A stretch of DNA of 57,257 nt from contig JANNMJ010000238.1 in the NCBI GenBank assembly GCA_031397815.1, positions 1 through 57,257 on the forward strand, in the 5' to 3' direction. The DNA is from JANNMJ01 sp031397815 (lineage in GTDB: Bacteria > Bacteroidota > Bacteroidia > Cytophagales > Hymenobacteraceae). Below the pieces are notes generated by a model. It was not told the DNA's origin and searched no databases. It worked only from the letters and a program-made list of their open reading frames with translations. Shown in pieces: positions 41,206 to 49,241 of this stretch. Position numbers and translations under genes: made by a program. Every line of letters starts with the position of its first letter. The stretch's first letter is position 1.

Positions 41206-42027
41206 ATGACTAGCACCCTGCCCGACCTCTCGCGCGTCTCGCTCAACGAAATCATCTTCGAAGGGCGTAATCAGGCGTACGGCGCGTTTGAGCTGCGCCG
41301 CCTATACGATTCGCACCTCAAGCAAGCCACCGCCCTCACGATGCTCCGGTGCCTACTGGCGATGAGCACGCCGACGGTGATGCGCTACTTCGCAGGGCCA
41401 GAATTGGCACCGATCGCCAAAGCGAAACCCGACTTGGGTCCGGAATTCATCTTACAAGACGCGCCGATTTTTGAGCCGGTGATTCCCACCGTTGCAACGC
41501 CGCCGCCTGTTAGCTCGCCGGTCAGCACAACGGCGTTCACGCCACCGCGCATCGTCGCCAACACCGACCCAACGCCGGCGACCGACCAGCCGACGATGAC
41601 GCAGCTCAACACGACGGAAGTCGGCGCTACCACCGTAGTGGGCGAGCCCGGCGCCGTATCGGTCATCGACCCAACTCCCGCAGCGCCCGCGACTGGCGGC
41701 ACGGCTACGGACGAAATCTTCACTATGACGCAAGAGATGCCCGCCTACCCCGGCGGCTACGGCGAGCTGTTGAAGTACCTCGGGAAGAATATGAAATACC
41801 CAGCCCTCGCACTGCGCAATAGCATTGAGGGGAAAGTGTACGTGAAATTCGTGGTCGATGAAACGGGTCAGGTAGTGAACCCGGTGGTGCTGAAAGGCAT
41901 TGGCGGCGGCTGCGACGAAGAGGCGCTGCGGGTAGTGCGCCTGCTTCCGCGCTTCACGCCCGGTATGCAGAACGGCCGCGCCGTGAAAGTGTACTTCAAC
42001 CTGCCTATCGTGTTCAAGATAAAGTAG
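41206..42027 (+). CDS. TonB paralogue with weak membrane anchor
   Basis: A 273-residue protein clearly homologous to the TonB upstream at both ends. The N terminus is VSLNEIIFEGRNQAYGAFELRR. The C-terminal domain is TQEMPAYPGGYGELLKYLG, NMKYPALALRNSIEGKVYV and VKVYFNLPIVFKIK. The segment matching the TM helix (about 41-65, TALTMLRCLLAMSTPTVMRYF) is interrupted by two Arg, a Cys and Thr/Pro, so insertion as a normal anchor is doubtful. The linker is Thr/Pro/Val-rich without a poly-Pro rod. It may be a divergent TonB for a specific receptor, or a gene in decay. Confidence 0.85.
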   Translation: MTSTLPDLSRVSLNEIIFEGRNQAYGAFELRRLYDSHLKQATALTMLRCLLAMSTPTVMRYFAGPELAPIAKAKPDLGPEFILQDAPIFEPVIPTVATPPPVSSPVSTTAFTPPRIVANTDPTPATDQPTMTQLNTTEVGATTVVGEPGAVSVIDPTPAAPATGGTATDEIFTMTQEMPAYPGGYGELLKYLGKNMKYPALALRNSIEGKVYVKFVVDETGQVVNPVVLKGIGGGCDEEALRVVRLLPRFTPGMQNGRAVKVYFNLPIVFKIK

Positions 42028-42090
42028 GCACTGACCAGCGCCCCGCTGGCGTCCCGAACCGTGACCCGCAGCAGCGCCAACTATTCGGCG

Positions 42091-42156
42091 GAAAAAGGCG
42101 TTCTGACTCGCTGCGTCGATACGACGCGGCTGGCCGGAACGCCTTTTCGGCTTTTT
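42091..42156 (+). terminator. Nested terminator hairpin after the second tonB
   Basis: Outer arms GAAAAAGGCGTTC (42091-42103) and GAACGCCTTTTC (42137-42148) enclose an inner GCTGCGTCG/CGACGCGGC stem. They are followed by GGCTTTTTCG. Confidence 0.8.
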
Positions 42157-42180
42157 CGTATATCCAAACCGCTTACTACC

Positions 42181-42188
42181 TACCTTCG
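42181..42188 (+). promoter_or_regulatory. -7 box TACCTTCG, 5 nt from a GTG start
   Basis: Directly follows the preceding terminator and precedes GTG 42194 by 5 nt, with downstream CACCC as at other boxes. Confidence 0.5.
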
Positions 42189-42193
42189 CACCC

Positions 42194-42463
42194 GTGACGA
42201 CACCTCCGCCCCGCCCCACGCCCGGCGCCGACGACGGCCCCGACGACCGTTACGCCGACGAGCGTATCAATCAGCACGCGCGGCCGTGGGTGGGGTACGT
42301 GGCTTTGCTGCTATCGGTGGCGTATATCGGGCTGGGGATTGCGGTGGCTTTCACGCCGGGCCGCTTGCCAATTGCGCCGCTTTGGCGCTACGTGTTCGCC
42401 GTTGTGCTGATGCTCTACGGCGCGCTGCGCGTGGTGCGGGTGTGGCGCCGTTATTTCCGTTGA
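42194..42463 (+). CDS. Small two-helix membrane protein
   Basis: An 89-residue protein starting at GTG 42194. The N-terminal 35 residues are polar and Pro/Asp-rich (PPPRPTPGADDGPDDRY). Two hydrophobic helices follow, at about 35-53 (VGYVALLLSVAYIGLGIAVAF, slightly overlapping the boundary) and 60-80 (WRYVFAVVLMLYGALRVVR). It ends in a basic WRRYFR. I do not recognise a named family. It ends 54 bp before the start of the PstS-like gene, so it is probably co-transcribed with it and the TPR gene. The promoter box at 42181 may make it the first gene of a sub-operon. Confidence 0.7.
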   Translation: MTTPPPRPTPGADDGPDDRYADERINQHARPWVGYVALLLSVAYIGLGIAVAFTPGRLPIAPLWRYVFAVVLMLYGALRVVRVWRRYFR

Positions 42464-42517
42464 GTGAACGTGAGTGTGAGTGTGAGCCTAGAAACCGTGT
42501 TTTTCCGTCGTATCAAC

Positions 42518-43510
42518 GTGCTGAAATCCTTTGCTTTGACAGCCGCTTCGGTGGCCGCCCTGCTATTGCTGGCCACGAGCTGCCAGGAAACCGGTAAAGA
42601 CGGCAAGCTGCTCGATACGCCCACGAGCGGCTCGATCCGTATCGCCGTTGATGAATCGTTTCAGCCGATTGTCGAATCCCATATCGATACGTTCCAGAAG
42701 CTTTACCCCGACGCCCGCGTCCGCGCCAGCTACCTACCTGAAACGCAAGCCGTTGAGGAGTTTATGGCGTCCGATAGCGTGCGCGATATCATCATGTCGC
42801 GGCGCCTGACGAAGGACGAAGACGCCGAAATGGCGCGGCTCAACCTGATCCCGACCACCGTCTCCATCGCCCTCGACGGCGTAGCCATCATCCTGCATCC
42901 CTCGAACCCCGACTCGCTGCTCACCGTCGCGCAGCTCGCGGAGCTTTGCAGCGGGCGGTTTACGCGTTGGCAGCAAATCAACCCCGAGTCGAAGCAGGGC
43001 GATGTGGCGGTCGTGTTCGACAATGCCAATTCCAGCACCGCCCGGTACGTGAAGGATTCGGTGCTGCACGGCGCGGCGCTTTCCAAAGCGCTCTTCGCCA
43101 CCAAGACCAACCCGGAGCTGATCGAGTACGTCGCGACGCACCCCGGTGCTATGGGCATTCTGGGCGTCAACTGGCTCTCCGATGGCGACGACCCTACCGT
43201 GAAAGGCTTCCTGCGGAAAGTGCGCGTAGTGGCGCTCTCCTCGAAGAACAGCTCCCCGACGGCGGCCGATTATATGCAGCCATTCCAGGGGTATGTGGCG
43301 CTCTCGAAGGTGAAAGGACGGGCGCATTACCCGCTCACGCGCGAGATATTTATCATCAGCCGCGAAGGGCGCTCCGGACTTGGCACCGGCTTTGCCTCTT
43401 TCGTCGCCGGCGACAAAGGGCAACGTATTTTCCTGAAAGCCGGTCTGGTACCGGCGTCGGTTCCGGTCCGGCTGGTGCAAACCGCCGACGACCGACCCGC
43501 TCAGGAGTAA
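42518..43510 (+). CDS. PstS-like substrate-binding lipoprotein (solo)
   Basis: A 330-residue periplasmic-binding-protein-fold lipoprotein. I start at GTG 42518 (MLKSFALTAASVAALLLLATSC) because it gives a compact signal peptide with lipobox LATSC. Upstream in-frame GTGs are possible. The PBP-like domain has GSIRIAVDESFQPIVESHI, DSVRDIIMSRRLTKDE, VAIILHPSNPDSLLTVAQL, FDNANSSTARYVKDSVL and AMGILGVNWLSDGDDP, similar to phosphate-binding PstS proteins. No pstCAB permease genes are adjacent. It lies between the Ton genes and a TPR protein, an arrangement I recognise from Bacteroidota. The ligand is uncertain. Confidence 0.85.
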   Translation: MLKSFALTAASVAALLLLATSCQETGKDGKLLDTPTSGSIRIAVDESFQPIVESHIDTFQKLYPDARVRASYLPETQAVEEFMASDSVRDIIMSRRLTKDEDAEMARLNLIPTTVSIALDGVAIILHPSNPDSLLTVAQLAELCSGRFTRWQQINPESKQGDVAVVFDNANSSTARYVKDSVLHGAALSKALFATKTNPELIEYVATHPGAMGILGVNWLSDGDDPTVKGFLRKVRVVALSSKNSSPTAADYMQPFQGYVALSKVKGRAHYPLTREIFIISREGRSGLGTGFASFVAGDKGQRIFLKAGLVPASVPVRLVQTADDRPAQE

Positions 43511-43611
43511 GCCCATCCGTGGCCATTAAACGACAACGGCTGAACCCAAAAGCAGTCGGGCACCGTTAGAACCCTTCTGTTTATTTGCTTTTTCAAACCA
43601 TTCCCCTCCCA

Positions 43612-45270
43612 ATGACCAAGACCTGGAAACCGGCCCTCCTCGGCGCCGCGCTGCTCGGCATCACCGCCACGGCCCTGCCGACGATGACCAACGCCCAGTC
43701 GGTGCCGGATGCACAGCGTGCCATTGAGCTGGAGCGCTATTCGACGGCCCGCACGGCCTTGTTGAAAAACGTGGCTACCGGCGGCTCCGACGAAGCCTAT
43801 TTCGCCCTCGGGCGCTTGTACAGCCGCATCGGCAAGACCGACTCGGCGGCGTACTTCTTCGAGCAAGGCAGCATCAAGTATGGCAACTCCAACTTGGGCA
43901 AAATCAGCAACGGCGCCGCGCTGTTGCAGCGGGGCAACGTTGGCGGCGCGGAAGCGAAGTTCGACGAAGTCCGCAATCAAACGAAAAGAAAGGATGCTGA
44001 CGCGCTGGTCCGGATCGGCGAAGCCTATGTGGCGGCGCCGGAGACGGTGAAGGATTTCTCGAAGCCAGTGGCGGACTTGCAGCTCGTCACGACCAAGCTC
44101 CGCGTCAACGACCCGGCCGCGCTCGTCGTGCTCGGCGATTTGTACCTGCGAATGGGCGGTAAAGGCGGCGACGCCATGACCGCCTACGACAAGGCCATTA
44201 CCGCGAACCCCAACGATGTGCGCGCCCTATACCGGCGCGGCATCCTGAACGAGCGCTCGCGCAACAACAACGGCGCCCGCGACGACTTCCAGCAGATTAT
44301 TAAAGCCGATGCCAACTACGCTCCGGCCTACGCCGAGCTGGCTGACATCTACTACCGGGCGGGCCTCTACAAGGAAGCCACCCAAATGATCACGGAGTAC
44401 CGCAACCGCGCCGAGAACGCGCCCGCTACGCAGGCCAAGTACGCCGCGTTCCTGTTCCTGTCGAAGGATTACGCGAACGCCTTGACGGAGCTGAACAAGG
44501 CGATGACGCTCGACTCGTCGAACGCCATCGTGCGGCGCCTGCAAGCGTATGCGCTCTACGAAAGCAAGAACTACAAAGGTGCCCTCGCGGCAATGGAGCG
44601 TTACCGCAAAGTCTTTCCGGCCGAGCAGCAGATTCCGTCGGATGCCGTGTACTACGGCCGCGCGCTGAGCAAGAACAACCGCGAAGACGAAGCCCTGCCG
44701 ACCCTGACGCAAGCCCTCGCGAAGGACTCGACCGACAAGGAGCTTCAGCAGGAAGTGGCGCAGATTTACGTTCGGAAGAAGCAGTATCCGCAGGCCATTG
44801 CCATCTACCGCGCCCGCGTGCGCGCCGGAGGCGAGAAACCGTCGAACGTCGATCTGTATTACCTCGGCGACACGTACGAGAAGGCCAACCGATTCGGCTC
44901 GGCCGACTCGGTTTACCAGATCATCACGAAGGTGAACCCGGCGTTTGCGCTCGCTTACTACAAGCGAGGCGTAGCCAACGCAGGCCTCGACCCAGAGTCG
45001 GTCAAAGGCTTGTCGAAACCACACTTTGAGAAGTTCATCGCCAAAGTCGATTCGCTTGGGGAGAACGAGAAGTACAAGGCGCAGCTCGTGCAGGCCAACA
45101 AGGCCATTGCCTTCTTCTACTTCCGCAAAGGCGATAAGGCCAACCTGATGGTTTCGCAGCCTTACTGGGAGAAGGCCCTCGCCCTCGACCCAACCGATGA
45201 GCAGTCGAAGACGGCTTTGGCCAGCATCAAGGGCCAAAACGCGCCTAAGAAGCCCGCTGGTAAGAAGTAA
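43612..45270 (+). CDS. Exported tetratricopeptide-repeat protein
   Basis: A 552-residue periplasmic or surface TPR protein. ATG 43612 (MTKTWKPALLGAALLGIT) starts a signal peptide cleaved at TMTNA|QSVPDA. At least ten TPR-like helix pairs follow from about residue 30 to 530: DEAYFALGRLYSRIGKTDSA, AYAELADIYYRAGLYKEA, AKYAAFLFLSKDYANALTEL, KELQQEVAQIYVRKKQYPQA and AFFYFRKGDKANLMVSQ. It ends in a basic Lys/Pro-rich tail (KGQNAPKKPAGKK). It follows the PstS-like gene by 101 bp and closes the Ton cluster before a strong terminator. It may scaffold envelope complexes; a partner cannot be named. Confidence 0.88.
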   Translation: MTKTWKPALLGAALLGITATALPTMTNAQSVPDAQRAIELERYSTARTALLKNVATGGSDEAYFALGRLYSRIGKTDSAAYFFEQGSIKYGNSNLGKISNGAALLQRGNVGGAEAKFDEVRNQTKRKDADALVRIGEAYVAAPETVKDFSKPVADLQLVTTKLRVNDPAALVVLGDLYLRMGGKGGDAMTAYDKAITANPNDVRALYRRGILNERSRNNNGARDDFQQIIKADANYAPAYAELADIYYRAGLYKEATQMITEYRNRAENAPATQAKYAAFLFLSKDYANALTELNKAMTLDSSNAIVRRLQAYALYESKNYKGALAAMERYRKVFPAEQQIPSDAVYYGRALSKNNREDEALPTLTQALAKDSTDKELQQEVAQIYVRKKQYPQAIAIYRARVRAGGEKPSNVDLYYLGDTYEKANRFGSADSVYQIITKVNPAFALAYYKRGVANAGLDPESVKGLSKPHFEKFIAKVDSLGENEKYKAQLVQANKAIAFFYFRKGDKANLMVSQPYWEKALALDPTDEQSKTALASIKGQNAPKKPAGKK

Positions 45271-45305
45271 TCGCACCTCGCTCCTTGGTGAGCGACGCTA
45301 AAAGA

Positions 45306-45344
45306 AAGCCGTCTGGATGCTCGCTGCATCCGGACGGCTTTTTT
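45306..45344 (+). terminator. Intrinsic terminator of the Ton/PstS/TPR cluster
   Basis: Arms AAGCCGTCTGGATGC and GCATCCGGACGGCTT with a 4-nt loop, followed by a TTTTTTG run, 35 bp after the TPR stop. Confidence 0.92.
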
Positions 45345-45391
45345 GTGCCTTTGCACGGCTACGTTGAGCGCGCTATAATCCCTGCATTGGC

Positions 45392-45510
45392 GCGGGCGGG
45401 CACAAGGCCCAGCCCTTACATTCTGTTTGCTGACAGCACGAACGGTCACCCTGCGTCTATGCGTATCGATTTTCCAACACCCGTAGGGGCGCGGCCTTGT
45501 GCCCGCCCGC
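45392..45510. repeat. Block bounded by an 18-bp perfect inverted repeat (MITE-like)
   Basis: GCGGGCGGGCACAAGGCC at 45392-45409 is exactly complemented by GGCCTTGTGCCCGCCCGC at 45493-45510, with 83 bp between. No transposase is present. The element has the form of a small non-autonomous inverted-repeat insert or a dispersed palindrome. Confidence 0.7.
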
Positions 45511-45582
45511 ACCCTATTGGTGCGAGATGAATCGGCGTGAATCGGCCTAAATCCAGCGCAGCCGGGCAAATCCCTATAACGC

Positions 45583-45626
45583 AAACCGCCCCGGCCACCT
45601 TTGCAGGCAACCGGGGCGGTTTTTTC
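45583..45626. terminator. Intrinsic terminator downstream of infB
   Basis: Arms AACCGCCCCGG (45584-45594) and CCGGGGCGGTT (45611-45621) with a T-run on the plus strand. On the minus strand it lies 20 bp past the infB stop and can end that transcript too. Confidence 0.85.
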
Positions 45627-45645
45627 GTTTTCGTAAGAAGCTGAA

Positions 45646-48600
45646 TTACAGCGTACGCTTGATTTCTTCTTCTTTGAAAGCCTCAATAGTATCGCCTTCC
45701 TCAATGGCGTTGAAGCCTTTGAAGGAGACACCGCAATCGTACCCTTGACGGACTTCGCTGACGTCGTCTTTGAAGCGTTTGAGGGCCAGCACATCGCCGG
45801 TGTGGACCACGATGCCGTTGCGCACGAGGCGGATTTTCGAGTTCCGCGTAATCGTGCCGTCCGTGACCATACACCCGGCAATGGTGCCGATGCGCGTGAT
45901 ATCGAACACTTGCCGGACTTCGAGGGTGGCCGTAACCACTTCCTGTACGGTGGGGGCCAAGAGGCCTTCCATCGCGTCCTTGACCTCGTTGATCGCGTTG
46001 TAGATGATCGAGTAGAGGCGGATATCGATCTGCTCCTGATCGGCCAGCTTGCGGGCTTGCTGCGAAGGACGCACCTGGAAGCCGATGATGATGGCATCCG
46101 AAGCCGAAGCCAGCTGCACATCGTTCTCCGAAATCTGGCCGACCCCTTTGAGCAGGATTCGCACCTGCACTTCCGGCGTCGAGAGCTTGAGGAGCGAATC
46201 GGACAGTGCTTCCACCGAACCGTCCACGTCGCCTTTGACGATGACGTTGAGCTCCTTGAACTGACCGATAGCCAGACGACGACCGATCTCGTCGAGCGTG
46301 ATGTGCTTCTTGGTCCGGATGTTCTGCTCGCGGGCCAGCTGCTGACGCTGCGTGGCCAATTCGCGGGCTTCGCGCTCCGTCTCCATCACCACGAACTTGT
46401 CGCCGGCCTGCGGAGCGCCGTCGAAACCGAGTACCTGAACAGGCATCGATGGGCCGGCGTCCTTCATTTTCTTGCCGCGGTGGTCGGTCATCGCTTTCAC
46501 GCGGCCGAAGTTGGCGCCCGCTACCACGATATCCCCCACCCGCAGCGTGCCGGTTTGCACGAGTACCGTCGTCACGTAACCACGGCCCTTATCGAGCGAG
46601 GCTTCCACGACCGTACCGACTGCGGCGCGATCAGGGTTCGCTTTCAGATCGAGCAATTCGGCTTCGAGCAGGACTTTATCGAGCAGCTCGTCGATACCCA
46701 TCCCGCTTTTCGCCGAAACGCCTTGGCTCTGGTATTTGCCACCCCAGTCTTCGACGAGGATATTGATCTGGGAAAGCTCTTCCTTGATCTTCTCCGGGTT
46801 GGCGGAAGGCTTGTCCATCTTGTTCATCGCGATCACGATGGGTACCTGCGCCGCTTGGGCGTGGTTGATGGCTTCCTTCGTCTGCGGCATCACGGCGTCG
46901 TCGGCCGCGACCACGATCACTGCGATGTCGGTCACTTTCGCACCCCGTGCCCGCATAGCCGTAAAGGCTTCGTGACCCGGCGTATCGAGGAACGTCACGT
47001 GACGGCCGTCCTTCGTGGTGACCTCGTAAGCGCCGATGTGCTGGGTAATCCCGCCGGCCTCACCTTTCGCTACGGAAGCGTTCCGGATGTAATCGAGGAG
47101 CGAGGTTTTGCCGTGGTCGACGTGACCCATGATCGTGACGATTGGAGCGCGCGGAATGAGCGAATCCGGATCGTCCTCGACGATGTACGACGTATCTTCT
47201 TCTTCTGCCGACAGGAACTCGACATCGAAACCGAACTCATCGGCGATAACCGTAATGGCTTCGGCGTCGAGGCGCTGGTTGATGGAGACGAACATCCCCA
47301 TTCCCATACACACCTTGATGACTTCGTTGACCGACACATTCATCAGCGACGCCAAGTCGTTGGCCGAGATGAACTCGGTCAGCTTGAGCGTACCGGCTTC
47401 GGCTTGTTCGAGGCGTTCGCGCTCCTGCGCCTGTTCGGCACGGGCATCACGACGGCCTTTACGGGCTGCCCGACGGTTCGTGATCTGGCTCCGACCGCCA
47501 CCACCACCGCCGCTCAAGCGCGCCAGCGTGTTCTTGATCTGATCCTGAATCTGCTTGTCCGTCAGCTCAACGCGCGGCGCATTAGGCGCTGGAGCACCCG
47601 TACGCGCACCGGGGCCACGCTGACCGCCGGGACCACCCGGTCCACCCGGACCGCGCTGACCACCGGGGCCGCCCGGGCCACCAGGACCGCGTTGGCCACC
47701 CGGACCGCCCGGCCCACCGGGGCCACGCTGTACGTAGCCACCGCCAGCCGGCGCACTCAGCGGCCGTGACTGTTGATCCGGCGGGCCACCTGGCTGACCG
47801 GGCAGACGCGTCCGCTTTTTCTTACCGCCTTCCGTGGCGTTGTTGCCACCGAGGCCGCTCTTCCGCACATCGCTCGACGCGACCGGCCGACGACCACCGG
47901 GGCCACGACGGCCACCGTCAAGCGGCAGCTCAATCTTACCGAGGACGGTCAAGCCTTTCAGCTGATCGGCCTTAGCTACAATCGTGGCATCGCCACCCGT
48001 AGCGTCGGGCGCATCGGGCGCAGCCGCAGGGGCTGGAGCCGGCGCGGCCGGAGCAGGCGGCGGAGTTGCTGGGGCAGCAGGCGCTGAAGGGCGCGCTGGG
48101 GCAGTTGCCGCGGGCTTATTCGCTGCCGGAGCAGGAGTTGGAGCGGGCGCTGGTGCTGGCTTAGGAGCTGGCGCAGCCGGGGCTTTCGCTTCCGGAGCTT
48201 CAGGCGCTTTTGCGGCTGGCGCGGGCGTTGGTGCAGGCGGTGGCACCACGGGCGCAGGAGCCGGTGCGGGGGCAGCGGCTTCTACAGGTGCCGGGGCTGG
48301 CGTTGGCGCTGCAACCACCGGAGCAGCCGGCGCGGGGGTAGCCACTGGGGCAACCGGCGCAGGGGCGGGCGCCGGAGTCGGCGGGGTGGCTACTGGTGGA
48401 GCGGCCGCAACTGGCGCCGGAGCCGGAGGCATCACGACAGCCGGGGCCGGCGCTACTGGCTCAGGAGTTACGACGGCGGGCGGCGGCGGTGGTGAGACCG
48501 GAGCCGGAGCCGGAACTTCAGCCGCAGGGGCCGGAGTAGCGGGCGGCGGCGTTGGCGCAGGAGCAGCGGGCCGTGGCGACACGACACGGCCTCTGGCATC

Positions 48601-49050
48601 AAGCTCTACTTTGCCAAGTACCTTCAAACCGGGCGCAGCCGAACCCGCAGCCTCTGGAGCAGAGACTGGCGCGGGAGCGGCCGGAGCGGGTTCCGGAGCT
48701 TTAGTAGGCGCATTCTTGGGTGCCGAAGCCTCAACGGCCACGGCCGTCTTCGACTGATCCTTCCGCGAGAGGAAGGGGTTCAGGTCGGCTTTTTGGGCAC
48801 CTAAGCGTTGCGCATCGTCTTCCAGGCTGCCGGGGGTTTTACCCAGGCTCAGCTTGCTGGCTTCGATTTTCGCCTGTTCGTCAGAACCGTACTGCTTGGT
48901 GAGCAGGCCGATCTGGTCAGGCGTAAGTTTAGTGTTGACGTTGTTCGGGACGTCGTGTCCCTTCTTCGCCAAAAAATCGATGAGCGTGTCGCGGCCAACG
49001 TTGAATTTCGTAGCGGCCGCTCCTAGCCTCATCGCGGGTTGTTCTGCCAT
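45646..49050 (-). CDS. infB: Translation initiation factor IF-2
   Basis: The GTPase that delivers initiator tRNA to the ribosome. It has 1134 residues, long even for IF-2. The N-terminal IF2-N domain (about 5-55, MRLGAAATKFNVGRDTLIDF) is followed by about 400 residues of Ala/Pro/Val low complexity, then an Arg-Gly-Pro-rich block with repeated GGPGGPGGQRGP. A second basic region (NRRAARKGRRDARAEQ) precedes the GTPase domain, with G1 GHVDHGKTS (about 641), G3 DTPGHEAF and G4 NKMDKP. Domains II, III and IV follow (VIVKGDVDGSVEALSDSL; GCMVTDGTITRNSKIRLVRNG, in separate domains). It is the last gene of rimP-nusA-infB. Confidence 0.97.
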   Translation of the reverse strand: MAEQPAMRLGAAATKFNVGRDTLIDFLAKKGHDVPNNVNTKLTPDQIGLLTKQYGSDEQAKIEASKLSLGKTPGSLEDDAQRLGAQKADLNPFLSRKDQSKTAVAVEASAPKNAPTKAPEPAPAAPAPVSAPEAAGSAAPGLKVLGKVELDARGRVVSPRPAAPAPTPPPATPAPAAEVPAPAPVSPPPPPAVVTPEPVAPAPAVVMPPAPAPVAAAPPVATPPTPAPAPAPVAPVATPAPAAPVVAAPTPAPAPVEAAAPAPAPAPVVPPPAPTPAPAAKAPEAPEAKAPAAPAPKPAPAPAPTPAPAANKPAATAPARPSAPAAPATPPPAPAAPAPAPAAAPDAPDATGGDATIVAKADQLKGLTVLGKIELPLDGGRRGPGGRRPVASSDVRKSGLGGNNATEGGKKKRTRLPGQPGGPPDQQSRPLSAPAGGGYVQRGPGGPGGPGGQRGPGGPGGPGGQRGPGGPGGPGGQRGPGARTGAPAPNAPRVELTDKQIQDQIKNTLARLSGGGGGGRSQITNRRAARKGRRDARAEQAQERERLEQAEAGTLKLTEFISANDLASLMNVSVNEVIKVCMGMGMFVSINQRLDAEAITVIADEFGFDVEFLSAEEEDTSYIVEDDPDSLIPRAPIVTIMGHVDHGKTSLLDYIRNASVAKGEAGGITQHIGAYEVTTKDGRHVTFLDTPGHEAFTAMRARGAKVTDIAVIVVAADDAVMPQTKEAINHAQAAQVPIVIAMNKMDKPSANPEKIKEELSQINILVEDWGGKYQSQGVSAKSGMGIDELLDKVLLEAELLDLKANPDRAAVGTVVEASLDKGRGYVTTVLVQTGTLRVGDIVVAGANFGRVKAMTDHRGKKMKDAGPSMPVQVLGFDGAPQAGDKFVVMETEREARELATQRQQLAREQNIRTKKHITLDEIGRRLAIGQFKELNVIVKGDVDGSVEALSDSLLKLSTPEVQVRILLKGVGQISENDVQLASASDAIIIGFQVRPSQQARKLADQEQIDIRLYSIIYNAINEVKDAMEGLLAPTVQEVVTATLEVRQVFDITRIGTIAGCMVTDGTITRNSKIRLVRNGIVVHTGDVLALKRFKDDVSEVRQGYDCGVSFKGFNAIEEGDTIEAFKEEEIKRTL

Positions 49051-49057
49051 ACGGGCG

Positions 49058-49065
49058 TAAAGGTA
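49058..49065 (-). promoter_or_regulatory. -7-like box TACCTTTA before infB, 7 nt from the ATG
   Basis: The minus strand reads TACCTTTA-CGCCCGT-ATG, one base off TAnnTTTG. With a 191-bp gap to nusA it suggests infB also has its own near-leaderless promoter. Confidence 0.45.
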
Positions 49066-49241
49066 CGGGATAGTGAGTTAGCGGAATAGCTAAGCGAGTA
49101 CGAAAAAGGCTAACAGAGCGACGGAACGAAGGGTTCGGAGGGAGAAGGATATGGATTCAGAAGCCGGACAGGACTGTGCAGCAGCCGAGAATGGCGGCTT
49201 TTGCCCACTTTTTTCTTCTTCCATTTCCTTCTCCCTACTCC

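Larger units (their letters stand above)
45271..45645. other. 375-bp convergent intergenic region with two terminators and a palindromic insert
   Basis: Lies between the TPR gene and infB. It holds the terminator at 45306-45344, a block bounded by an 18-bp inverted repeat (45392-45510) and a second terminator at 45583-45626. I see no gene. Confidence 0.75.

Noticed and set aside
45392..45510. Replication origin or attachment site
   Set aside because: No DnaA-box cluster, integrase or tRNA is nearby; an inverted-repeat insert is the simpler reading.
45745..47769. Plus-strand 674-aa open frame opposite infB
   Set aside because: Antisense to the conserved IF-2 GTPase region; no motif of its own.
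47984..48757. Plus-strand 257-aa Gly/Ala-rich open frame resembling PE-PGRS proteins
   Set aside because: It is the antisense of the Ala/Pro-rich arm of infB; GC-rich codons on one strand give Gly/Ala codons on the other.
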